Part shown: positions 7,829 through 15,897 of the stretch, one piece after another | How the letters are laid out: every line of letters begins with the position of its first letter | How positions within the stretch are numbered: the stretch's first letter is position 1 | The notes under the pieces: generated by a model | Told to the model about the DNA's origin: nothing | The model's database searches: none | Seen by the model: the letters and a program-made list of their open reading frames with translations, nothing else | Translations under genes and position numbers: made by a program | NCBI RefSeq assembly: GCF_900102675.1 | Contig: NZ_FMYX01000005.1 | Coordinates: 186,001-250,000 of the forward strand | DNA length: 64,000 bases | Reading direction: 5' to 3' | Source: Pseudomonas guariconensis | GTDB lineage: Bacteria; Pseudomonadota; Gammaproteobacteria; Pseudomonadales; Pseudomonadaceae

Positions 7829-8578
7829 ATGCACAACCCATCCATCGCCGTGTTAGACGCCCATGCCCAGCTCCGCGTCGAGCTCGCTTGCGCGTTTCGC
7901 TGGACTGCCCGCCTGGGCATGCACGAGGCCATCGCCAACCATTTCAGCCTGGCCGTGTCCGAGGACGGAAGGCGCTTTCTGATCAACCCCTATGGGCGGC
8001 ATTTTTCCAGGATGCGCGCCAGCGACCTGTTGCTGCTCGATGCCGATGATCCTTCGGCCCTGCAGCGCCCCGGGGCGCCGGACATCACCGCCTGGGCTTT
8101 GCACGGTGCCTTGCATCGCCAGCACCCGCACGCGCGCTGCATCCTGCATGTGCATTCCAAGTACGCCACGGCCTTGGCCTGCCTGGCCGATTCACGCCTG
8201 CCGCCGATCGAGCAGAACGCCATGCGCTTCTTCGAGCGCGTGGCCATCGACGAGGGTTTCGATGGCATGGGCCTGGGGGATGAAGCGGAGCGAGTGAGTC
8301 GTCAGCTGGGCGACAAGCCGATCCTGCTGATGGGCAACCACGGGGTACTGGTGGCGGCGCCCAGCGTGGCCCAGGCCTTCGACGATCTCTACTACTTCGA
8401 GCGCGCCTGCGAGCTCTACCTCACCGCCCTGGCCACCGGCCGCCCGCTGCGCATCGCCAGCGACGCCGTGGCGCGCAAGACGGCCCGGCAGTGGTTGGAC
8501 TACCCGGACTTCGCCACCCGCCATTTTGCCGCGCTGCAGGAAATCCTCGATGAACAGGAGCCGGACTACCGCGCCTGA
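7829..8578 (+). CDS. Class II aldolase/adducin-family protein
   Basis: A 249-residue protein with the class II aldolase fold: ANHFSLAV near residue 36, then HPHARCILHVHSKYA, whose His-x-His supplies zinc ligands, and a later GNHGVLVA strand with a third His. These are the hallmarks of fuculose-phosphate aldolase and related dehydratases and decarboxylases. ATG 7829 follows GAGGAA; the longer frame from 7763 lacks a ribosome binding site. It probably forms an operon with the choline-type binding protein 51 bases downstream. The substrate is unknown; in this context a retro-aldol or decarboxylation step on a hydroxy acid is possible. Confidence 0.8.
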   Translation: MHNPSIAVLDAHAQLRVELACAFRWTARLGMHEAIANHFSLAVSEDGRRFLINPYGRHFSRMRASDLLLLDADDPSALQRPGAPDITAWALHGALHRQHPHARCILHVHSKYATALACLADSRLPPIEQNAMRFFERVAIDEGFDGMGLGDEAERVSRQLGDKPILLMGNHGVLVAAPSVAQAFDDLYYFERACELYLTALATGRPLRIASDAVARKTARQWLDYPDFATRHFAALQEILDEQEPDYRA

Positions 8579-8629
8579 ACGTCCCAACCCTTTGCCACGC
8601 CCACCCTCAACCGTTCTGGAGTCGCTCGC

Positions 8630-9577
8630 ATGCCGAAGAAAACAGCCGTATCCGTGCTCGCCGCATCGCTGTTCGCCGCAGCCTTTGCCACCGCCCAGGC
8701 GGGGGAACCCGTCGCCTGCCAGACCGTGCATTTCGCCGAGGTCGGCTGGGCCGACATCGCTGCCACTACAGGCCTTGCCACCACCGTGCTGCAGGGCCTG
8801 GGCTACAAGACCAAGACGCAGATGCTGTCGATCCCGATGGCTTACCAAGCCATGGAGATGAAGACGATCGATGTCTATCTCGGCGCATGGATGCCCTCGA
8901 TGGCGGCGATCTCTACGCCGTTTCTGGAAAAAGGCAGCGTCGAGCGGGTGCGCACCAATCTGACCGGCGCCAAGTACACCCTGGCGGTGCCGGACTATGC
9001 CTACGAGGCTGGGCTCAAGGATTTCAAGGACATCGCCCGGCTCAAGGACCAGTTGCAGGGGCGCATCTATGGCATCGAGGCGGGCAACGACGGCAACCAG
9101 ATCATCCAAGGCCTGATCGACAAGGATCGCTACGGCCTCAAGGATTTTCGCCTGGTCGAGTCGAGCGAGGCCGGCATGCTGGTGGAGGTGCGCCGGGCCG
9201 TGCGCTCGAAAAAACCGATCGTGTTCCTGGGCTGGGAGCCGCACCCGATGAACACCCAGTTGTCGATGCGCTACCTCAGTGGCGGCGATGACGACTTCGG
9301 GCCCAACTATGGCGCTGCGGTGGTCGATACCCACACCCGCAAAGGCTTTGGCCAGGAGTGCCCGAACGTTGGGGCGCTGTTATCGCGGATGGAGTTCCAG
9401 CTTGGGATGGAGAGTCAGATCATGGGCGCGATTCTCAACGACAAGCGAAAGCCTGCGCTGGCATCGCGTGAATGGCTCAAGCGCAATCCGCAGGTGCTGG
9501 ACAGCTGGTTGGCGGGGGTGACGACCTTCGATGGCCAGCCGGGCGTGTCGGCGGTGCGCCGTTACCTGGGGCTCTAG
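8630..9577 (+). CDS. Choline/betaine/carnitine-type ABC substrate-binding protein (orphan)
   Basis: A 315-residue periplasmic binding protein of the OpuAC/ChoX family, with a signal peptide (1-24, ending AQAGEP). Aromatic and motif segments include VGWADIAATTG, VYLGAWMP and FLGWEPHPMN, where tryptophans form the cation-pi cage for quaternary ammonium groups. No permease or ATPase gene accompanies it. In Pseudomonas, orphan binding proteins of this type (CbcX, CaiX, BetX) feed a shared CbcWV core transporter. It resembles all three; its ligand cannot be settled here. It is the second gene of an aldolase-SBP unit. Confidence 0.85.
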   Translation: MPKKTAVSVLAASLFAAAFATAQAGEPVACQTVHFAEVGWADIAATTGLATTVLQGLGYKTKTQMLSIPMAYQAMEMKTIDVYLGAWMPSMAAISTPFLEKGSVERVRTNLTGAKYTLAVPDYAYEAGLKDFKDIARLKDQLQGRIYGIEAGNDGNQIIQGLIDKDRYGLKDFRLVESSEAGMLVEVRRAVRSKKPIVFLGWEPHPMNTQLSMRYLSGGDDDFGPNYGAAVVDTHTRKGFGQECPNVGALLSRMEFQLGMESQIMGAILNDKRKPALASREWLKRNPQVLDSWLAGVTTFDGQPGVSAVRRYLGL

Positions 9578-9589
9578 CGCAAGGCCCCC

Positions 9590-9608
9590 GGGGCCGCGTT
9601 GCGGCCCC
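9590..9608. terminator. G/C hairpin between convergent SBP and AraC genes
   Basis: GGGGCCGC and GCGGCCCC form an 8-bp stem with loop GTT in the 48 bases between the two convergent stop codons. No T tract on either side. Confidence 0.5.
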
Positions 9609-9625
9609 AAAGGTTCGCATTGCGC

Positions 9626-10711
9626 TTAGATCGCCAACGGCTGCCGGTCATGCCCTAACGGTTGACGCATGACCGGCGCGTTCAAACTCTGCGAACGGTC
9701 ATTGCTCGGCGCACAGCCAAACTTGGCGCGGTAGGCGCGGGAGAAGTGCTCCAACGAGCCGAACCCAGCGCTGGCGGCTACCTGGGCGACGCTCATGCGG
9801 GTCTGCTGCAACAGGTTGTGCGCACGCGCCAGGCGCAGGCTGAGGTAGTACTTCAATGGCGTCAGGCCGGTGTGCTGCATGAACTGGCGCTCCAGTTGCC
9901 GACGCGACAGCGCCACCCGCTCGGCGATAGCCTCGCAACTCAGCGGCTCTTCCAGGTGCTGCTCCATCAGCTCGATGGCCCGCCCCATCTTGCCCGCTTG
10001 GGCGTGCAGGCTGCGGCGATAACCCTCAGCCTGCTGGACCTGCGGCTCACGCACCTGCTCGATGAGCATGTGCATGGCCACCTCGCGCGCCAGATTGCCG
10101 CCGGCCAGGTGATCCAGCCAGTTGAGGACCATATCCAGCACGGCGGTGGCGCCCGCGCAGGTCAGACGCTTGCGCCCAAGCGAGTAGAGCTGCGCGCACG
10201 CCTGGACCTTGGGGTAGCTTTCCTGGAAGCCTTGCAGGTTGTCCCAGTGCACCGCCGCCGGATGGCCATCGAGCACGCCGGCGGCGGCGAGTAGCTCGGT
10301 GCCGGTCTCGATGCCGACCATGATTGCGCCGAATGCGGCCTGGCGCTTGATCCAGGCCTTCAGCGCCGGGTTGCGTGCATGGCGGTGCACGTCGAAGCTG
10401 GCAATCACCGCGCAGGCGTCGAACTCGGTGTGCTCGCCGATGCCTGCCTGGGCGCTGGCCAGCAGGCCGTTGCTGGCGGGCACGGGCTGGCCGTCCACCG
10501 AGAGCAGGGTCCACTGGAACAGGCTGCGTTGGGCCAGCCAGTTGGCGATCGAGAATGGCTCGATCAGCGAGGCCAGGCCGAAATTGGAAAACGACGGCAA
10601 CAATAGGATGCCGATGCGCAGGGGAGGGCTGGCGGGGCCCTGCCATTGAAGGCCAAGGGTTTCGGATCGGTTCATGGTTGCACCAGGCTCGACAATGGGC
10701 GTCGGCTGCAT
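9626..10711 (-). CDS. GlxA/CdhR-type AraC-family transcriptional regulator
   Basis: A 361-residue regulator with an N-terminal DJ-1/PfpI-like (glutamine-amidotransferase-like) domain (about 30-200) and a C-terminal AraC double helix-turn-helix (about 250-345: AIAERVALSRRQLERQF and VAQVAASAGFGSLEHFSRAY). This architecture is shared by GbdR, CdhR, SouR and ArgR, which control quaternary-amine and arginine catabolism in Pseudomonas. ATG 10711 has GAGG 9 bases upstream; ATG 10675 (MNRSETLG) is the alternative with weaker support. It lies downstream of the GMC and Rieske genes but behind a strong terminator, so it is probably expressed weakly or from its own short promoter. It is the likely local activator. 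Confidence 0.85.
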   Translation of the reverse strand: MQPTPIVEPGATMNRSETLGLQWQGPASPPLRIGILLLPSFSNFGLASLIEPFSIANWLAQRSLFQWTLLSVDGQPVPASNGLLASAQAGIGEHTEFDACAVIASFDVHRHARNPALKAWIKRQAAFGAIMVGIETGTELLAAAGVLDGHPAAVHWDNLQGFQESYPKVQACAQLYSLGRKRLTCAGATAVLDMVLNWLDHLAGGNLAREVAMHMLIEQVREPQVQQAEGYRRSLHAQAGKMGRAIELMEQHLEEPLSCEAIAERVALSRRQLERQFMQHTGLTPLKYYLSLRLARAHNLLQQTRMSVAQVAASAGFGSLEHFSRAYRAKFGCAPSNDRSQSLNAPVMRQPLGHDRQPLAI

Positions 10712-10732
10712 GGGCCGGCGCCTCGTTCATAG

Positions 10733-10766
10733 AAAAGGCCCGCTGCGCCTATCCAAGCGCAGCGGG
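10733..10766 (-). terminator. Rho-independent terminator after the Rieske-GMC operon
   Basis: On the minus strand CCCGCTGCGC, an 8-base loop and GCGCAGCGGG form a perfect 10-bp stem followed by CC and TTTT. This is a textbook intrinsic terminator, ending only about 20 bases before the regulator start at 10711. Confidence 0.85.
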
Positions 10767-10786
10767 TCGGCTTTGGCAAGCGCGCT

Positions 10787-12448
10787 TCAGCGCTGGCATT
10801 GGCGCCAGTGCGGGTGAATCCACACCGGGGCATCGTTGGCCGGCAACGGGTCATGGCCGCGGATCAAGTCACTGGCCTTCTCGGCGATCATCACCGTGGG
10901 CGCGTTGGTGTTGCCACTGACGATCTGCGGCATGATCGAGGCGTCGACCACCCGTAAACCACGCAGGCCATGCACGCGCAACTGCGGGTCGACCACCGCC
11001 TCCGGATCGCCGGCCGGGCCCATCTTGCACGTGCCGCTGGCGTGGTAGCCGGTCTCGGTGACGCGCCGCGCCCAGGCGTCGAGCTGCGCATCGCTCACTT
11101 GGTCGGCACCGGGTACCAGCTCATCGCCCGCATAGGCACGCATCGCCGGTTGCGCGAGGATCTCGCGCACCAGTCGGGCACCGGCGCGCATGTCGGCCCG
11201 GTCGCGTTCGCTGGTGAGGTAGTTGAACAGGATGCGTGGCGCCTGGTGCGGGTCGGCGCTGGTCAGGCTGACACTGCCCAGGCTGGTGGGGCGCATTAGG
11301 TCGATGTGCACCTGGAACGCGTGCTCCGGCACCAGATCGACGCTGCCCGGTTGCACCGCCAGGGGCATGAAGGTCAGTTGCAGGTCGGGAAACTCAACGC
11401 CCGCCCGCGAACGGATGAAGGCGCCGGCCTCGAAATGATTGCTCGCCGCCAGGCCATCGTGGCTGGCGAACCAGCGCGCGCCGATCAGCCATTTGCCTGG
11501 CGCCCGCGTCCAGGGATAGATCGACACCGGCTGCTTGCAGCGGTACTGCACCACGGTGTCGGGATGATCGTTGAGCCGCTGGCCAACCCCTGGCAGATCC
11601 CGCACCACGGGAATGCCCAGGCGCTGCAGGTCCTCGGCAGGGCCGACGCCGGAGAGCATCAGCAGTTGGGGCGAGTTGATGGCGCCTGCGCTGAGCAGCA
11701 CTTCGCGGCGCACGCGCACCTGGTGCACGGCACCGTCCATTTCCAATTCCACCCCGTAGGCCTGGTCGCCGTCGAACAGAATCCGGCGGCTCAGCGCCGA
11801 GGTGGCGACCGTGACGTTGCCGCCTTGGAGCGCTTCGGCCAAGTAGCCGCGAGCAGTGCTCCAACGTTTGCCGTCGCGGGTGGTGCGGTCGACCGGGCCG
11901 AAGCCTTCCTGGCGGTAGCCATTGAGGTCGCCGCTCGCGCCGTAGCCGGCTTGCTGTCCGGCTTCGATGAAGGCCTGGCACAGCGGTGACGACGTATCGC
12001 CTGGGGTGACGTGGAGCAGCCCGGCCCCGCCCCGGTAGCGGTCGGCGCCGTCCCGGTGGTTTTGCGCACGGATGAAGTACGGCAGCACCTCGCGGTAGCT
12101 CCAGCCCTCGCAGCCGTGCTCGGCCCAGCCGTCATAGTCGCGGGCATGGCCGCGGATGTAGACCATGCCGTTGATCGACGAGGAACCGCCCAAGGTGCGC
12201 CCGCGTGGCGTGCCGATACGCCGGCCGTCCAGGCCCGGCTCCGGTTCGCTGCTGTAGCGCCAGTTGAAACGCGTGCCGCCCACCACGATGCCCACGGCCG
12301 AGGGCATGTCGATGGTCCAGCTGGCGTCCGGCGGGCCGGACTCCAGCACCAGGATGCGCAGCGCCGGGTTCTCGCCCAGGCGCTTGGCCAGCACGCAGCC
12401 GGCCGAGCCTGCGCCGATGATCACGTAGTCGTATTCATGCCCGAGCAT
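10787..12448 (-). CDS. GMC-family oxidoreductase (choline-dehydrogenase-like)
   Basis: A 553-residue FAD-dependent alcohol oxidoreductase. The N-terminal dinucleotide-binding motif is DYVIIGAGSAGCVLAKRL, the GMC signature GGSSSINGMVYIRG follows, and the catalytic His (YHASGTCKMG, about 469) and Asn (SGNTNAP, about 513) are both present. Length equals BetA-type choline dehydrogenases. ATG 12448 follows GAGGGAGAG. It starts 18 bases after the Rieske gene, so the two are one transcript. It would oxidise a primary alcohol to an aldehyde, the natural substrate for the nearby aldehyde dehydrogenase. The true alcohol is unknown. Confidence 0.88.
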   Translation of the reverse strand: MLGHEYDYVIIGAGSAGCVLAKRLGENPALRILVLESGPPDASWTIDMPSAVGIVVGGTRFNWRYSSEPEPGLDGRRIGTPRGRTLGGSSSINGMVYIRGHARDYDGWAEHGCEGWSYREVLPYFIRAQNHRDGADRYRGGAGLLHVTPGDTSSPLCQAFIEAGQQAGYGASGDLNGYRQEGFGPVDRTTRDGKRWSTARGYLAEALQGGNVTVATSALSRRILFDGDQAYGVELEMDGAVHQVRVRREVLLSAGAINSPQLLMLSGVGPAEDLQRLGIPVVRDLPGVGQRLNDHPDTVVQYRCKQPVSIYPWTRAPGKWLIGARWFASHDGLAASNHFEAGAFIRSRAGVEFPDLQLTFMPLAVQPGSVDLVPEHAFQVHIDLMRPTSLGSVSLTSADPHQAPRILFNYLTSERDRADMRAGARLVREILAQPAMRAYAGDELVPGADQVSDAQLDAWARRVTETGYHASGTCKMGPAGDPEAVVDPQLRVHGLRGLRVVDASIMPQIVSGNTNAPTVMIAEKASDLIRGHDPLPANDAPVWIHPHWRQCQR

Positions 12449-12466
12449 AAGGCTCTCCCTCAACGG

Positions 12467-13630
12467 TCAGCGGCCTTCGCCGATTCCGTCGAACACCAGC
12501 TTGTGGAAGTGATGCACCAGGTGCTCGCTTTCGTTGCTGCGTTCGGCATCGATCATGTAGCGGCCTTGGTCGTAGCCCAGCGAGTGCAGGCCTTTCTGCA
12601 CACTGATGTTGAGCTCGATGTCTTCCGGGCCCAGATCTTCGTTCATCCATTTCATGCAGGCATGGGAAACCGCCGGCACCTGTTCGTGCGGGCTGTAGTA
12701 GCCAAAGCGCAGCAGCGAGCGTTCGGCGTCCAGCGGAATCATGATGAAGGTGCCGAGGAACTCGGAGAACGGGAAGGTATAAAAGGTGTTGTTCGGCCAT
12801 AGGCCAATGTTGAAGAAGCGCTCGTCGGGGTTGCGCGGCCCGCTGAGTTTCACGCCGTAGGCTTCCTCGGCCTGCAGGTTGGCTGGGGCGATGTAGGTCC
12901 ACCAGTTGTCACGCTTGGTCAGGCGGTAGCCTTTGAAGTCGATCAGCTTGGCCAGGTCGATATGGCAAGGGCCGGACAGCTTGAAGTGATACCCCTCGAT
13001 GGAGTTGTCCATGATCACCTTCCAGTTGGCCGGCACGATCACGTCCTGCTCCTCGATCAGGCGCATCTTGCCCAGCTCGGGAAACACCGCTCGCATCTCT
13101 TCATCGGCGCCGGGGAACAGTTCGGCCAGCGAGGGGGCTTGGGCGTCGAAGTTGAAGTAGACGAAGCCACCGAGCTCTTCGACGCGGACCTTGGGAATAT
13201 TGAACTGCTGCTTGTCGAAGGCGATCAGCCGTTCGCTACGTGGTGCGCTGCGCAGGCTGCCGTCCATTTCGTAGCACCAGGAGTGATAGGCGCAGCGCAG
13301 CACCCGGGTGTCGCTGCCCCGGCGCACGTCCAGCAAGCGATTGCCGCGGTGCTGGCAGACGTTGTGAAAGGCATTGATCTTGCCATCGTTGCCACAGGCC
13401 ACCACCACGCTCTGGTCAAAGATGTCGCAAACCACGAATTGCCCGGGCTCTGCGAACTCGTTGCGATGTCCGGCCAGGTGCCAGGCGCTCATGAAGATGC
13501 GGTCGCGTTCGGCGGCGAAAATCTGCTCATCGAAGAAGTAACGCGAGGGCAGGGTGAACGCCTGTTCCGGGCGCTGATCGGCCCAATCTGCAATGCAAGT
13601 GCTGTGCTTGAACTGTTCGACGGATTGCAT
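12467..13630 (-). CDS. Rieske non-haem iron oxygenase, alpha subunit (quaternary-amine type)
   Basis: A 387-residue Rieske oxygenase. The [2Fe-2S] cluster ligands are Cys92-x-His94 and Cys113-x2-His116 (CQH, CAYH). The mononuclear iron site reads SIEGYHFKLSGPCH, giving His215 and His223. Position 212, which bridges the Rieske and iron centres between subunits and is Asp in typical arene dioxygenases, is Glu here, as reported for carnitine oxygenase CntA. The family includes choline monooxygenase and glycine-betaine demethylase GbcA, so an N-demethylation or hydroxylation of a quaternary amine is likely. No reductase partner is encoded nearby, so a remote one must serve it. Confidence 0.85.
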   Translation of the reverse strand: MQSVEQFKHSTCIADWADQRPEQAFTLPSRYFFDEQIFAAERDRIFMSAWHLAGHRNEFAEPGQFVVCDIFDQSVVVACGNDGKINAFHNVCQHRGNRLLDVRRGSDTRVLRCAYHSWCYEMDGSLRSAPRSERLIAFDKQQFNIPKVRVEELGGFVYFNFDAQAPSLAELFPGADEEMRAVFPELGKMRLIEEQDVIVPANWKVIMDNSIEGYHFKLSGPCHIDLAKLIDFKGYRLTKRDNWWTYIAPANLQAEEAYGVKLSGPRNPDERFFNIGLWPNNTFYTFPFSEFLGTFIMIPLDAERSLLRFGYYSPHEQVPAVSHACMKWMNEDLGPEDIELNISVQKGLHSLGYDQGRYMIDAERSNESEHLVHHFHKLVFDGIGEGR

Positions 13631-13845
13631 GGCTGGTCTCCTCCAGACACTGCCCCTTGGGTTCGGTCAGGGGCTTGCTCGGAAGTTAATCTAGGGGAGG
13701 GGCAACAGGCGCTCTTGATGGAAAGCGACAACATTCGCCTGTGTTGGCGGGAGTGCTACGGCGATAGGAGCGTGCCCTTGGGGCGCGGTCTTCGCCCCTG
13801 GCCTGGCACCGTTGGCAAAGTTTTTGATTTTTTTGAAAAAAGCGC
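13631..13845 (-). promoter_or_regulatory. Upstream region of the Rieske-GMC operon
   Basis: About 215 bases upstream of the Rieske gene. GCGACAACATTCGCC at 13725-13739 shares GCGACA and CATTCG with the divergent region at 7690-7733, and may be an activator site. No confident -35/-10 pair was identified. GC content falls sharply towards 13845. Confidence 0.3.
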
Positions 13846-13874
13846 TTTACAGCTGGGGGGCGCCCCCTTAATAT
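13846..13874 (+). promoter_or_regulatory. Sigma-70 promoter of tRNA-Val
   Basis: TTTACA (13846-13851), a 17-base spacer and TAATAT (13869-13874), followed by a GC-rich discriminator (GCGCGCC), lie 14 bases before the tRNA. The GC-rich discriminator is typical of stringently controlled stable-RNA promoters. Confidence 0.75.
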
Positions 13875-13888
13875 GCGCGCCACACGAC

Positions 13889-13965
13889 AGGCACATAGCT
13901 CAGTTGGTTAGAGCACCACCTTGACATGGTGGGGGTCGTTGGTTCGAGTCCAATTGTGCCTACCA
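13889..13965 (+). tRNA. tRNA-Val (anticodon GAC)
   Basis: A 77-base cloverleaf: acceptor AGGCACA pairs with TGTGCCT, the D arm is GCTC/GAGC, the anticodon arm CCACC-TTGACAT-GGTGG carries GAC, the T arm loop is TTCGAGT, and CCA is encoded (13963-13965). All stems close. It reads GUC/GUU valine codons. Confidence 0.95.
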
Positions 13966-13992
13966 AACAAAAGCCCCGGGTTTCCGGGCACG

Positions 13993-14024
13993 AAAAGGGC
14001 GATCCGCAAGGGTCGCCCTTTTTT
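13993..14024 (+). terminator. Rho-independent terminator of tRNA-Val
   Basis: AAAGGGCGA and TCGCCCTTT pair around a short loop and are followed by TTTT, about 30 bases after the tRNA 3' end. A clear intrinsic terminator. Confidence 0.9.
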
Positions 14025-14115
14025 CGTTTGCAAAGTTGTTGCAAACCCCGCCTAAGAAGGGCCACTTCACACATACAGGTTGGAATTAGGCGCGTGTTCA
14101 TCTCGAAGTAGGCCT

Positions 14116-14143
14116 GGACCTGTCCCGTGACAGCGACAGGTCC
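14116..14143. terminator. Hairpin downstream of the PAS-GGDEF-EAL gene
   Basis: GGACCTGTC and GACAGGTCC form a perfect 9-bp stem with a 10-base loop, 11 bases beyond the stop of the minus-strand gene. No T tract, so termination is plausible but unproven. Confidence 0.5.
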
Positions 14144-14154
14144 GCTGAAAGTGT

Positions 14155-15897
14155 TCAGTGCACCTTTCTAGGCGCCTGGCTGCAGGGCATGGTGTGACGA
14201 GGTTGGCTTTGTAACCACTCGATCAACGCCCCCAGTGGCAAGGGATGGGCGAGCCAGAAGCCTTGGCCTTGTTCGCAGCCTTTGTCGCGAAGCCACTCAA
14301 GTTGTGCCTGCGTTTCGATACCTTCGGCCACCACCTGCATATCCAGCGCATGGGCAATCCCCAAGATCGCACGGACGATGGCTTGGTCGGAGGTATTATC
14401 AGAAAGTTCCTTTACAAAAGACCGATCGATTTTCAATTTATGAAAGTGCAAGCCGCGCAGACGACTCAGTGACGAGTAGCCGGTTCCGAAGTCGTCCATG
14501 GACAGTGAAATCCCAGCGTGATTCAGCGCGCGTGCGTGCTCGGTCACCAACTCCAGATTGTGCATGGCGACATCTTCGATGATTTCGATTTCCAGGCGGT
14601 TGGTGGGCAGGCGGGCTGCATCGCAAAGGTTGGTCACCGTTTGCACGAAGTCGTAACTGCAAAATGAACTGGCACTGATGTTCACTGCGACGGGGACATC
14701 CAACACACCCTCTTCGATCAGTCGGGCATTGTCTTGGCAGGCTTTATCCAGTACCCACCGCGTCAGCTCTGGCATCAGCCCATAGGTTTGCGCGATGGGT
14801 AGGAACTCATTCGGCGCAATGAGCGTGCCGCTGTGGTCACGCCAACGTATCAAGGCTTCCAGTCCGCAAGGGGCTCGGCTTTGCAGGTCGAACTGCAATT
14901 GGTAATGCAGCTCGAATTCTTCTTTCTGGATGGCCTCGCGCAAACGCGTCGAGAGTTGGAAAACGTACTCTGATTTTTTTCGCATCTCTTGGTCGAACAG
15001 GCATGTCTGCATGCGGTCACTGGACTTTGCCTGATACATGGCGATGTCCGCAGCGCTGACCAATGCATCGCTGGTTTCTCCATGTTGGGGATACAAACTT
15101 ATGCCGATACTGGCGGAGACTCTTAGCGGCATGTCATTGATCAGGAAGGGGTCTTCCAAGCTATGCAACAGGCGATGGGAGACTGCTTGCAGCGTGAGCT
15201 CGTCACTCGAGGTGATGAGTGCGATGAACTCATCGCCGCCAATCCGTCCCAAACTGTCGTTTTCGCGAAGGCTGGCACGAAAGCGCTCTGCGACTTGTGT
15301 CAGCACTTTATCGCCGATGGTGTGGCTGTAGTTGTCGTTGATCTGCTTGAAACCATCCAGGTCGATATACAACACGGCAAATTGCTCGTGTTGTATCCGG
15401 CATTGCACTAGCGCGTTGTCCAGGGTTTTGATCAGTTGATGGCGATTGAGGCAGCCGGTGAGGCTGTCATGCGCAGCCAGTTGGATGATGCGCTCCGATA
15501 ACCGGCGCCGCTCGCTGATGTCATAGCAGATGCCGACAAAAGCCTTACGCCCGTCGAATTGAAATTCACTGACATTCAGGTACATGGGGAACTGCGAGCC
15601 GTCCTTGCGCTGCCCCACGACTTCACGACCTACGCCAATTATCGTTCGATTCCCGGTCTTGGAATAATTGGCCAAATAGCCGTCATGGGCTTTTGCATAA
15701 TCCGTAGGCATCAAGCACGACACGTTTCGCCCAATGAGTTCTTCTTGCCCATAGCCAAAGTCTTGTTGGACCGAGCGGCTGACCGCTTGGACGATACCCC
15801 GTTCATTAATGATTACCACGGTATGCATCGAAGCGTCGGTGAATACTTCAAACATGGAGAGGTCAATGTTGCACAGATCAGTTTTCAAGCGTTGCAT
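14155..15897 (-). CDS. PAS-GGDEF-EAL cyclic-di-GMP protein
   Basis: A 580-residue cytoplasmic signalling protein: PAS sensor (about 14-127), GGDEF (about 135-300) and EAL (about 315-565). The GGDEF motif is intact (220-224), with an RxxD inhibitory site at 211-214. The EAL motif is also intact (347-349), with DDFGTGYSS and the catalytic ENE/EIIE region, so both synthesis and hydrolysis are possible. There is no transmembrane segment. Base composition is lower in GC than in neighbouring genes, and it directly follows a tRNA, consistent with acquisition or a different mutational history. The PAS ligand is unknown. Confidence 0.9.
   Translation of the reverse strand: MQRLKTDLCNIDLSMFEVFTDASMHTVVIINERGIVQAVSRSVQQDFGYGQEELIGRNVSCLMPTDYAKAHDGYLANYSKTGNRTIIGVGREVVGQRKDGSQFPMYLNVSEFQFDGRKAFVGICYDISERRRLSERIIQLAAHDSLTGCLNRHQLIKTLDNALVQCRIQHEQFAVLYIDLDGFKQINDNYSHTIGDKVLTQVAERFRASLRENDSLGRIGGDEFIALITSSDELTLQAVSHRLLHSLEDPFLINDMPLRVSASIGISLYPQHGETSDALVSAADIAMYQAKSSDRMQTCLFDQEMRKKSEYVFQLSTRLREAIQKEEFELHYQLQFDLQSRAPCGLEALIRWRDHSGTLIAPNEFLPIAQTYGLMPELTRWVLDKACQDNARLIEEGVLDVPVAVNISASSFCSYDFVQTVTNLCDAARLPTNRLEIEIIEDVAMHNLELVTEHARALNHAGISLSMDDFGTGYSSLSRLRGLHFHKLKIDRSFVKELSDNTSDQAIVRAILGIAHALDMQVVAEGIETQAQLEWLRDKGCEQGQGFWLAHPLPLGALIEWLQSQPRHTMPCSQAPRKVH

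Noticed and set aside
13868..14101. Minus-strand ORF of 77 codons across the tRNA (contains GLEPTTPTM)
   Set aside because: This is the well-known spurious frame that arises antisense to tRNA genes; it overlaps the tRNA and terminator entirely.
13889..14155. Integrative element attachment site at the tRNA
   Set aside because: No integrase and no duplicated tRNA 3' end was found in the window, so an att site is not claimed.
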